A DNA stretch of 6,964 bases from Bacteroidota bacterium (GTDB taxonomy: Bacteria > Bacteroidota > Bacteroidia > NS11-12g > UBA955): NCBI GenBank assembly GCA_027488495.1, contig JAIYBO010000214.1, positions 1 through 6,964 on the forward strand, written 5' to 3'. Below the pieces are notes generated by a model, which did no database searches, was not told the DNA's origin, and saw nothing but the letters and a program-made list of their open reading frames with translations. A program made the translations under genes and the position numbers. Shown piece after piece: positions 1 through 6,148 of the stretch (position 1 is its first letter; every line of letters begins with the position of its first letter).

Positions 1-554
1 CCGGCGCGAAGGCTGGCGATAAGTTGATATTAACGAAGGGGTTGGGTGTGGGGATGTTGGCGGCCGCGCTGAAGCGCGGCCTGGGCACTGCGGCGGATTT
101 GGCATCGCTTACCGATAGTCTCACACAAACCAACGCGGTGGGTAAGGTGTTGGGCGGCATACCGGGGGTTCATGCCATGACGGACGTTACGGGTTTTGGG
201 CTGGCCGGACATTTGTTGGAGATTTGCAGGGCCAGTGGGGTTGCGGCGCGCGTTCAGGCCAAGGCGTTACCCAAGATTGCGGAGGCGGAGGCCTGGGCGG
301 CATCGTATGTGCTGCCTGATAACGCCATGCGGAATTGGAATGCGTTTGAGGGAGAGGTTGAAATGGGGGATGCCGGTGCCTTTCCGTGGTTGGTGGATCC
401 TCAAACCAGCGGAGGGTTGTTGATTTCGGTGGGTGAATTGGCCTTATCTGAAGTTGAGGCCGCGCTTCGCGCGGCTTCGGTACATTACACGATCATTGGC
501 GAAATGGTGGATACGGCCTCGCTACCTGATGGGAAGTTATTGTCCGTCATTTAA
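1..554 (+). CDS. selD: Selenide, water dikinase (selenophosphate synthase), C-terminal part; 5' end outside window
   Basis: SelD makes selenophosphate from selenide and ATP in the cytoplasm. Selenophosphate is the selenium donor for selenocysteine-tRNA and for 2-selenouridine in tRNA. The reading frame is open from base 3 and ends at TAA 552-554, giving about 184 visible residues, roughly the second half of a protein that is usually near 345 residues. Visible family motifs are GAKAGDKLILTKGLG at the left edge, HAMTDVTGFGLAGHL (about 171-215) and LVDPQTSGGLLI (about 391-426), which belong to the AIRS/PurM-like C-terminal domain. The N-terminal region with the catalytic Cys or Sec is not in the window, so selenoprotein status cannot be judged. 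GC content is about 59% over 61-540, clearly above the genes to the right. No plus-strand terminator is obvious after the stop. The family assignment is secure; which selenium pathway it feeds is unknown from here. Confidence 0.95.
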   Translation, partial: GAKAGDKLILTKGLGVGMLAAALKRGLGTAADLASLTDSLTQTNAVGKVLGGIPGVHAMTDVTGFGLAGHLLEICRASGVAARVQAKALPKIAEAEAWAASYVLPDNAMRNWNAFEGEVEMGDAGAFPWLVDPQTSGGLLISVGELALSEVEAALRAASVHYTIIGEMVDTASLPDGKLLSVI

Positions 555-586
555 TTGAGAATTCTGATAGTCTTTGTAAGCGGCAC

Positions 587-623
587 AAAAAAAACATCGC
601 TCAGGAAAGTCCCAAGCGATGTT
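587..623 (-). terminator. Intrinsic terminator of pdhB
   Basis: Read on the minus strand, AACATCGCT (623-615) pairs perfectly with AGCGATGTT (601-593), a 9-bp stem with a 13-base loop. The loop can form a further 3-bp GGA/TCC pairing. The stem runs straight into a T-tract (eight T at 594-587, two of them within the stem). It lies 47 bases past the pdhB stop codon, the right place and polarity to end that transcript. On the plus strand the stem is followed by CTGAAGTTAA rather than a T-run, so it is a poor terminator for selD. Confidence 0.88.
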
Positions 624-670
624 CTGAAGTTAATCGGTTAAGTTATGTATCGGCCATGGAGCCGAAAAAA

Positions 671-1651
671 TTAGGCTCTGTAGAGCACAGATTTGGTGGC
701 GTCGATGATCTTCTTCACGCTGGGCAAGAAAGCTTCCACGAAGGTGGGTGCATAGGGCAGCGGTGTATCTTGGGTAGTAACGCGGTGAATGGGTGCATCG
801 AGGAAATCGAAAGCCCTGCGTTGAACGATGTGGCTAATTTCTGAGCTGATGCTCGCAAGGGGCCAAGCTTCTTCCACAACCACGAGGCGATTGGTTTTTT
901 TCACGCTTTCGATGATGGTGTCATAATCGATAGGACGAACGGTTCTCAAATCGATCAATTCCGCACTGATGCCATCTTTGGCCAATTCAGCAACTGCATC
1001 GTGGCAGCGAAGCATCATTTTACCGAAGCTCACTATGGTCACATCGGTTCCGGGGGTAACCACATCGGCTTTGCCAATGGGGATCAAATATTCTTCTGAA
1101 GGCACCATGCCTTTGAAACCGTACATCTGTTCGCTCTCCATGAATACCACTGGGTTGTTGTCGCGGATGGCGCTTTTCAATAAACCTTTGGCATCGGCGG
1201 GGTTGCTTGGAACCACCACTTTGAGGCCAGGGGTGTTGGCGTACCAGTTCTCAAACGCTTGAGAGTGCTGTTGTGCCAATTGACCGGCGCTACCTGTTGG
1301 ACCGCGGAAAACGATCGGACAAGTATATTGACCGTTGCTCATGCTATTGATTTTAGCTGCTGAGTTGATTACTTGGTCGATGGCAACGAGAGAAAAGTTG
1401 AAGGTCATGAATTCGCAAATCGGGCGCAAACCGTTCATGGCTGCACCCACGGCGATGCCTGCAAAACCGAGTTCGGCGATGGGGGTATCGATCACCCTTT
1501 TTTCACCAAATTCTGCCAACATGCCTTGGCTTACTTTATATGCACCATTGTATTCTGCCACTTCTTCACCTAGCAAAAATACACGCTCATCTAGGCGCAT
1601 TTCTTCTTGCATGGCTTCGCGCAAGGCTTCTCGGAAAGCGATTTCTCTCAT
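671..1651 (-). CDS. pdhB: Pyruvate dehydrogenase E1 component, beta subunit
   Basis: This is the beta chain of the thiamine-diphosphate-dependent E1 of the pyruvate dehydrogenase complex. With the alpha chain it decarboxylates pyruvate and passes the acetyl group to E2 lipoyl domains. The 326-residue product has the family's usual length. The pyrimidine-binding domain (about 4-178) contains DTPIAELGFAGIAVGAA, whose Glu60 is the expected contact to N1' of ThDP. It also contains the conserved QQHSQAFENWYANTPGLKVV segment with His129. The transketolase C domain (about 195-315) carries DLRTVRPID (234-242), VVVEEAW (257-263) and TTQDTPLPYAP (292-302). I chose ATG 1651 because MREIAFREALREAM is the normal N-terminus; the frame could extend to 1714, but those codons look like leader sequence. 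No E1-alpha gene is adjacent: the next gene upstream diverges. A related 2-oxoacid dehydrogenase (branched-chain E1-beta) is possible but less likely. Confidence 0.93.
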   Translation of the reverse strand: MREIAFREALREAMQEEMRLDERVFLLGEEVAEYNGAYKVSQGMLAEFGEKRVIDTPIAELGFAGIAVGAAMNGLRPICEFMTFNFSLVAIDQVINSAAKINSMSNGQYTCPIVFRGPTGSAGQLAQQHSQAFENWYANTPGLKVVVPSNPADAKGLLKSAIRDNNPVVFMESEQMYGFKGMVPSEEYLIPIGKADVVTPGTDVTIVSFGKMMLRCHDAVAELAKDGISAELIDLRTVRPIDYDTIIESVKKTNRLVVVEEAWPLASISSEISHIVQRRAFDFLDAPIHRVTTQDTPLPYAPTFVEAFLPSVKKIIDATKSVLYRA

Positions 1652-1672
1652 GATTATTAATGAATTTAGTTG

Positions 1673-1680
1673 CAAAATTA
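1673..1680 (-). promoter_or_regulatory. Candidate Bacteroidota -7 box for pdhB
   Basis: On the minus strand the sequence is TAATTTTG followed by CA, an exact match to the Bacteroidota TAnnTTTG element. It ends 21 bases before the chosen pdhB start, giving a short leader. No convincing TTG (-33) element lies at the usual distance upstream. No Shine-Dalgarno sequence is seen before the ATG, which is normal for the phylum. Confidence 0.5.
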
Positions 1681-1744
1681 CGGGTTTTGGTTGGAAAGTA
1701 CATTTGAATTTCAATCCGCTCTAGGGAATTTCGTTTTGAACCTA

Positions 1745-1752
1745 TAAATTCG
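1745..1752 (+). promoter_or_regulatory. Weak candidate -7 box for the TM2 lipoprotein gene
   Basis: TAAATTCG differs from TAnnTTTG at one fixed position and ends 19 bases before the ATG at 1772. No TTG element is seen at a suitable distance, so this is only a tentative promoter within the 120-base divergent gap 1652-1771 that must serve both this gene and pdhB. Confidence 0.25.
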
Positions 1753-1771
1753 TCTACATATCCTTAACAAT

Positions 1772-2482
1772 ATGAAAAATAAGTATACGCAAAAATTGGG
1801 ATTGGCGTTCACATTGGTGGCGTTTTTCATGGTGTCTTGTGGTTCGAATGTCACATTTACAAAGCGATACCACAACCGTGGTTTTAACATAACATGGGGT
1901 GGCGGAGTATATGCATCGCCCAGTAAACCTGCACCCAAAAAGTTGAAATTACCGATTGCTTCTGATGAAACCGTTGTTGCGCAGGAATTTCAAATTGCGG
2001 AATCAGCTCAAGCAAATTTCACCACGCCTTTGTCGCCTGTTACCGGTGCCACATCGGCAGATATTTCCGTTGTTCCGAACCATGTAGTCAATGTTCAACC
2101 TGTTGCCCATGCCGCGAAAACCACAGAGATCTTGGATGCTGCGTTGAAGTCGGTCAGCCAACCAAGCGCCGATTCTAAGTTGACGACACAGTCTAAGGCG
2201 GTGTTGAAAAAGCAGAAAAAAGCTGCGGCTTCCGGACCAGGAAAGAGTCAGATTGTGGCTACAATCCTCTGTATTTTGTTAGGTTATTTGGGTATTCACA
2301 GTTTTTATTTGGGGTATACAACTCATGGTATTTTGAAGCTGATTTTGGTTGTTTCGTTGATTCTCCCCATCATTAATATTTTTACTTTTTTGGCTATAAT
2401 GATTTGGTGGTTGATTGACTTGATTAGGGTTGTCACAGGCGATTTGCAGCCTGCAGATGGAGAGTACACAGAAACTTTGTGA
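1772..2482 (+). CDS. Putative lipoprotein with C-terminal TM2 domain
   Basis: The 236-residue protein begins with a signal peptide: Lys2, Lys4 and Lys8, a hydrophobic stretch at about 9-20, then a lipobox-like MVSC with Cys23 as the predicted lipidated residue. No acidic LES-type surface-export motif follows Cys23. A short basic motif KRYHNRGFNITWGGG (31-45) comes next, then a low-complexity Ala/Ser/Thr/Pro/Lys linker (about 48-155). The C-terminus (about 157-222) is a TM2 domain: one hydrophobic helix (160-178) with GYLGIHSFYLGY, then a second hydrophobic region (186-221) ending IWWLIDLIRVVTGDLQP. TM2 domains are paired membrane helices of poorly known function, and I recall lipoprotein-TM2 proteins of this kind in Bacteroidota. 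Its role is unknown. The gene stands alone, divergent from pdhB and convergent with the next gene, with only 29 bases between their stops. A membrane-tethered envelope protein is the safest description. Confidence 0.85.
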   Translation: MKNKYTQKLGLAFTLVAFFMVSCGSNVTFTKRYHNRGFNITWGGGVYASPSKPAPKKLKLPIASDETVVAQEFQIAESAQANFTTPLSPVTGATSADISVVPNHVVNVQPVAHAAKTTEILDAALKSVSQPSADSKLTTQSKAVLKKQKKAAASGPGKSQIVATILCILLGYLGIHSFYLGYTTHGILKLILVVSLILPIINIFTFLAIMIWWLIDLIRVVTGDLQPADGEYTETL

Positions 2483-2511
2483 TTTTGAACGACAATGCTG
2501 AAGTCAGCGGC

Positions 2512-3150
2512 CTAATTCAACCTTCTGCTCAGCACCCCATCGATAAGCGTGAAAAGTTGACGAGGGCCTAGGGTTCGCCAGGCAATGTCTTCCAATTCAC
2601 CGCCGAAGTTGAGGTAATAATCGATGCGTTCACGTCGGAATTCCTCCACAACATGGGGTCTGAAATTGATCAGAGCGATCCAGCCGTCTTCCACATCTTG
2701 AAACCACTCTTCGTAGTAGGAATCGTCGGAGGCGTGGTAGTTGAGCACATTTTCGCCGATCATTACAAACTTGTTAATGCCTTCCTGGATGAGGATTTCG
2801 AGTACCTCGCGTTTGAGCTGCATGATGTCGTTGTATAACGCATCGTTCCATTCTCCCATCATTTCGATGATGGCAAATCCCTCTTGGTAGTCAGCGAATA
2901 AAATTTTGATATACAGCGTGTTGGATCCAAAATGGTCCCACTGTGGATGGATGTAATAGTTGTATACGGCTTTATCGAAATAGAACTCATTGTACTCTCG
3001 ATTGAAAAAAGGGGATCTTTCATCGAGCGCAGCGGAGTATAAATTGATCCAAGCGAAGTGGGGTTCTAGATCGTGCACGGTGCAAAGATAGCGCTGCCTG
3101 CCTTCCTGCTCCAAGTGGGTGGGGCTTGAAAGTGCCAATTTTTTTTCCAT
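2512..3150 (-). CDS. Conserved protein of unknown function, 212 residues, probably cytoplasmic
   Basis: I do not recognise a named family. The 212-residue product has no signal peptide and no membrane segment. It is rich in aromatic and acidic residues, with clusters such as EYNEFYFDKAVYNYYIHPQW (about 53-72), ENVLNYHASDDSYYEEWFQD (about 133-152) and EEFRRERIDYYLNFGGELED (about 169-188). Alternating hydrophobic stretches (TLYIKILFADY, INKFVMIGENVL, GWIALINFRPHV) suggest an alpha/beta fold. The central and C-terminal motifs look like segments I associate from memory with uncharacterised Bacteroidota proteins. Coding character is supported by the long clean frame and globular composition, and by the precise fit between neighbours: its start is 15 bases from the flippase start and its stop is 29 bases from the stop of the TM2 gene. 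ATG 3150 begins MEKKLALSSPTHLEQEG. No catalytic motif is identifiable. Confidence 0.82.
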   Translation of the reverse strand: MEKKLALSSPTHLEQEGRQRYLCTVHDLEPHFAWINLYSAALDERSPFFNREYNEFYFDKAVYNYYIHPQWDHFGSNTLYIKILFADYQEGFAIIEMMGEWNDALYNDIMQLKREVLEILIQEGINKFVMIGENVLNYHASDDSYYEEWFQDVEDGWIALINFRPHVVEEFRRERIDYYLNFGGELEDIAWRTLGPRQLFTLIDGVLSRRLN

Positions 3151-3158
3151 TACCTTCG
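3126..3158 (+). promoter_or_regulatory. Candidate Bacteroidota promoter for the flippase gene
   Basis: TTG at 3126-3128 is followed after 22 bases by TACCTTCG (3151-3158), which matches TAnnTTTG except for one C. The box ends 7 bases before ATG 3166, so transcription would start almost at the start codon. The upstream element lies inside the first codons of the divergent gene. Confidence 0.4.
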
Positions 3159-3185
3159 CAATGATATGCGTGGCAATTTTGTCAA
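3159..3185 (-). promoter_or_regulatory. Weak candidate promoter for the 212-residue protein gene
   Basis: Read on the minus strand, TTG (3185-3183), a 16-base spacer and TATCATTG (3166-3159) resemble the Bacteroidota promoter with one mismatch in the -7 box. The box ends 8 bases before ATG 3150 and lies next to, but in the opposite direction from, the candidate flippase promoter. The spacer is shorter than usual, so confidence is low. Confidence 0.28.
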
Positions 3186-4761
3186 GAATTTGTTGTGGTT
3201 ACAGCTACTGAATTGGCTGGTTAAACCGCTATGGATTTTGTGGATTGAGCGAGAAATTCAATTGCGCATGGGCGATGGTTGGTATGGTGTTTACACCTTG
3301 CATTTCAACTTGGTATTGTTGTTCGCTGTTTTGTTGGATGCGGGTTTGAACAGTTATGTGTCGCGGGAAATTGCGTCTCACGGACGTTTGTTGCACCCGA
3401 AAAGGATGTTCTTTTTGCGGTTGGGATTGGGTTTGGTGTACGTGGTTTTGGTGCTGTTGATCGCACAGGTACAATCGGGCATTGAAGCGGATTTTTTGAT
3501 GTTTGCGGTGCTCAACCAAATATTGGCATCGGTGGTTTTGATGTTGAGATCGGTGTTACAAGGCAAACAGCGGTTTGTTTCGGATAGTTGGCTCAGTATC
3601 TTGGATCGTGTGGTTGCTTTGGCGATTTGTTCTTGGATGTTAAGGGTATATACGCCGGCCATGTTTGCCAGCGAGGGTGGGGTGTTGATGTTTCAATTGG
3701 CGCAGTTTTTTGGCTATGGGATTGCGTTGTTGTTGGGACTGGTTTTGGTTTTTTGGAAAAAGAATGTGGTTGAACCTGTAAAGGATACAACTCCAAACCT
3801 GGGTTTAAAGGATTGGTCGAAACAGATTCTGTGGTTTGGATTGATGGCCTTGGCGATGAGCATTTTTACACGGATTGATGTGCAGATGATTCAGTCATTG
3901 TCGCATCCTCGCCTGCAAGGGATGGTTGACGCGCTGGATGCGGATGCAATCAAAGCTCAATTGGCTGCAGGGTATACCGAAATAGGATTATACACGCGGG
4001 GTTATCGTTTATTGGATGCGGGTTTGATTTTTAGCGCATTGTTAAGTACTCAGTTGTTACCACTTTTTAGTAAGCGGTTGGCCACTGGTGAAGACAACAG
4101 CGAGGTGATTTGGGTGAGTTTGCGGTTGGTTTTATGGGTGTCGTTGGGAGCTGCCATGGGAGCCTGGTTCTACGGTGAGCCTTTGATCAATTGGTTGTAT
4201 CATGGACAGATGGAATTGGGTTCGGTGACGGAGGTTGAGGGCATTGAGGTGTTGCGCACACAGGTGTATTCGCCGGAGATTTTGAATGCGGCTATGATAT
4301 TTAAAGTGTTAATGTTGGCTTTTGTGCCGATGAGTCTGGTGCATGTTTTTGGCACTTATGTAACGGCGGCGGGTCAGATGCGCTGGTTGGCCACATTGGC
4401 ATTCGTTTGCGTGGGTGTGAACATGGTTTTCAATTACATTGAAATACCCAAAGTGGGTGCATTGGGTGCGGCTGCGGGCTGTTTAATTACGCAGTGGGTT
4501 TTTGCGGGTGCGTGTTTGGTTAAAACCCAAAAGTTGGGCGGATACCAATGGCAGTGGAAAAATTTCGAAGCGGTTTTTTACCAAATCTTTTTTGGCTTAA
4601 TTACCTTCTCTCTTGTGAAATATGGCTTGGACTTGAAAGGAATCAACGGCCTTATTTTGTCGGCCATGATTTACGCCATCACTGTGGGATGGTTGTTTTT
4701 CTTCCAGGAAATCCGAGGATGGGCTGAAAAGTTTAACCGTACAAAGGGAAGTCCTTCATAA
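3166..4761 (+). CDS. Wzx/MATE-like polysaccharide flippase (oligosaccharide translocase family)
   Basis: The 531-residue protein is strongly hydrophobic throughout, with roughly twelve or more membrane segments. It is predicted to move a lipid-linked glycan across the inner membrane. The N-terminus FVKNLLWLQLLNWLVKPLWILWIERE (5-30), with GDGWYGVYTLHFNLVLLFAVLLDAGLNSYVSREIA (36-70), fits the polysaccharide biosynthesis protein family of Bacteroidota. So do TRIDVQMI (235-242) and IGLYTRGYRLLDAG (273-286) in the middle. The C-terminal region (about 375-515) holds the VFGTYVTAAGQMRWLA segment and the last membrane helices. Two soluble stretches stand out: 245-272 (SHPRL to GYT) and 347-370. Fine substrate specificity cannot be read from sequence. 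ATG 3166 is chosen because it gives the complete family N-terminus; ATG 3161 is in another frame. The stop TAA 4759-4761 lies inside the tail of glyA. The YfhO-like gene beyond glyA also points to surface-glycan work. Confidence 0.88.
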   Translation: MRGNFVKNLLWLQLLNWLVKPLWILWIEREIQLRMGDGWYGVYTLHFNLVLLFAVLLDAGLNSYVSREIASHGRLLHPKRMFFLRLGLGLVYVVLVLLIAQVQSGIEADFLMFAVLNQILASVVLMLRSVLQGKQRFVSDSWLSILDRVVALAICSWMLRVYTPAMFASEGGVLMFQLAQFFGYGIALLLGLVLVFWKKNVVEPVKDTTPNLGLKDWSKQILWFGLMALAMSIFTRIDVQMIQSLSHPRLQGMVDALDADAIKAQLAAGYTEIGLYTRGYRLLDAGLIFSALLSTQLLPLFSKRLATGEDNSEVIWVSLRLVLWVSLGAAMGAWFYGEPLINWLYHGQMELGSVTEVEGIEVLRTQVYSPEILNAAMIFKVLMLAFVPMSLVHVFGTYVTAAGQMRWLATLAFVCVGVNMVFNYIEIPKVGALGAAAGCLITQWVFAGACLVKTQKLGGYQWQWKNFEAVFYQIFFGLITFSLVKYGLDLKGINGLILSAMIYAITVGWLFFFQEIRGWAEKFNRTKGSPS

Positions 4762-6010
4762 AGTCTTTTACTTGCCCTTTGATTTCCAAAAGCACATCGT
4801 CGTTTTGGTGGTTGGTGAGGGCTTTGTCTATCCAGTTGGCCAAAGTTTCCATGTGGGATTCTTTCAAGCCACGCGTTGTGATGGCCGAGGTTCCCAAACG
4901 AATTCCAGAGGTAACGAACGGACTGCGGGTTTCGAATGGAACTGTATTTTTATTGATGGTGATTTCGCATTTTTCCAACGTTTTTTCGGCCAATTTGCCA
5001 GTTAGTTCGTCGCTTTTGGTGCGCAAATCAATGAGCATCATGTGGTTGTCTGTTCCGCCCGAAATGATGGAATAACCCCTTTTCACCATGGCACTCGCCA
5101 ATGCTTTGGCGTTGGCAATGACTTGATTGCAATAGGTATCAAATTCATCAGAAAGTGCTTCTCCGAAGGCAACCGCTTTTGCCGCGATCACGTGTTCTAA
5201 AGGTCCGCCTTGGGTACCAGGAAAAACAGCGCTATCGAGGATGGCACTCATCATTTTAATTTCCCCTTTGGGATTGGTTTCGCCCATGGGATTGGGGAAA
5301 TCTTGGCCCATCATGATGACTCCACCTCTTGGACCGCGAAGGGTTTTGTGGGTGGTGGTTGTAATGATATGACAATGTGGGATGGGGTTGTTTAACTTTC
5401 CTTTGGCGATGAGGCCGGCGGGGTGGGAAATATCGGCAAGAAGGAGTGCACCAACAGAATCAGCAATTTCTCTTAAGCGTTTGTAGTCCCAATCACGGCT
5501 GTAGCTGCTTGCGCCACAAATCATGAGTTTTGGTTGGCAGGCATTTGCAATTTCCGCCACTGTATCGTAATTGATGAGCCCTGTTTCTTTTTCAACGCCA
5601 TAGAAATTGGGGGAATATAGTTTACCTGAAAAATTCACGGGACTTCCATGGGTTAGGTGACCTCCATGGCTTAAATCGAATCCCAAAATGGCATCGCCAG
5701 GTTTTAAAACGCCGAGCATCACTGCGGCATTGGCTTGAGCGCCGGAATGGGGTTGAACATTGGCCCATTGGCAGCCAAACAGCGATTTGAGTCGGTCTAT
5801 GGCCAATTGCTCTACTTTATCAACCACTTCGCAGCCGCCATAATAGCGTTTGTTGGGCAGGCCTTCGGCGTATTTATTGGTGAGCACGGAACCCACGGCT
5901 TCCATCACTTGACGACTCACGAAATTCTCGCTTGCGATGAGCTCAATGCCGTGTTGTTGGCGGTGAAGTTCGAGTTGGATGAGGTCAAAGATTTGGGTAT
6001 CGCGCTGCAT
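4733..6010 (-). CDS. glyA: Serine hydroxymethyltransferase
   Basis: GlyA is a cytoplasmic PLP enzyme that interconverts serine plus tetrahydrofolate with glycine plus 5,10-methylene-tetrahydrofolate, the main source of one-carbon units. The 425-residue product has normal length and all landmarks: IELIASENF (22-30), NKRYYGGCEVVD (53-64) with the active-site Tyr, HGGHLTHGSPVNFSGKLY (115-132), ADISHPAGLIA (192-202) with Asp193 and His196 near PLP, TTTTHKTLRGPRGG (217-230) with Schiff-base Lys222, FPGTQGGPLEH (263-273) and SGIRLGTSAITTRG (368-381) with substrate-carboxylate Arg371. ATG 6010 (MQRDTQIFDLIQLELHRQQ) is chosen over the in-frame ATG 6166. The extension is unlike SHMT, and the candidate promoter box lies just upstream of 6010. 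The last 9 codons and the stop overlap the end of the flippase gene on the other strand. Confidence 0.97.
   Translation of the reverse strand: MQRDTQIFDLIQLELHRQQHGIELIASENFVSRQVMEAVGSVLTNKYAEGLPNKRYYGGCEVVDKVEQLAIDRLKSLFGCQWANVQPHSGAQANAAVMLGVLKPGDAILGFDLSHGGHLTHGSPVNFSGKLYSPNFYGVEKETGLINYDTVAEIANACQPKLMICGASSYSRDWDYKRLREIADSVGALLLADISHPAGLIAKGKLNNPIPHCHIITTTTHKTLRGPRGGVIMMGQDFPNPMGETNPKGEIKMMSAILDSAVFPGTQGGPLEHVIAAKAVAFGEALSDEFDTYCNQVIANAKALASAMVKRGYSIISGGTDNHMMLIDLRTKSDELTGKLAEKTLEKCEITINKNTVPFETRSPFVTSGIRLGTSAITTRGLKESHMETLANWIDKALTNHQNDDVLLEIKGQVKDFMKDFPLYG
4742..4781. terminator. Inverted repeat across the flippase stop and glyA tail; possible shared terminator
   Basis: CAAAGGGAAGT (4742-4752) and ACTTGCCCTTTG (4770-4781) can form an 11-bp stem with one bulged G (4774) and a 17-base loop that contains the flippase TAA. 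It sits in or beside the 29-base overlap of the convergent genes. Neither arm is followed by a strong T-run, so it may be an attenuator or RNA-stabilising structure instead, or a coincidence of the glyA codons. Confidence 0.4.
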
Positions 6011-6017
6011 GTTGCGG

Positions 6018-6053
6018 CAAAAATACGGCCTACATTTTGGCAGCCCTAACAAA
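6018..6053 (-). promoter_or_regulatory. Candidate Bacteroidota promoter for glyA
   Basis: On the minus strand TTTG (6053-6050), a 24-base spacer and TATTTTTG (6025-6018) match the Bacteroidota TTTG / TAnnTTTG promoter, the -7 box exactly. The spacer is a few bases longer than typical. The box ends 7 bases before ATG 6010, implying a near-leaderless transcript, and supports that start over 6166. Confidence 0.5.
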
Positions 6054-6148
6054 TGGTGAAATTTGCAACAAGAATTGGGCGATTTGCATTTTTTATCAGT
6101 GATTGTAATTGTTTCGAAGTAAATTGCTGAAATTCGCCCTACAATCTC

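Noticed and set aside
651..678. Short inverted repeats around the pdhB stop (CGGC/GCCG and GAGCC/GGCTC)
   Set aside because: Stems are 4-5 bp, mutually exclusive and lack a T-tract after the hairpin. The real terminator lies further on at 587-623.
1652..1714. N-terminal extension of pdhB to ATG 1714
   Set aside because: The added residues are not part of E1-beta proteins and would cover the TAATTTTG candidate promoter. MREIAFREAL is the normal start.
1335..1724. 129-codon open frame on the plus strand opposite pdhB
   Set aside because: It lies antisense to a certain pdhB gene, and its product has no recognisable domain or upstream signals. It is a codon-bias shadow.
2497..2508. GCTGAAGTCAGC inverted repeat in the 29-base gap between the TM2 gene and the 212-residue protein gene
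   Set aside because: The stem is only 4-5 bp and no T-run follows on either strand, so it is too weak to call a terminator.
6103..6136. Possible plus-strand promoter for the YfhO-like gene (TTG, 23 bases, GAAATTCG)
   Set aside because: The -7 box mismatches the consensus at two fixed positions, so it is not better than chance in this AT-rich gap.
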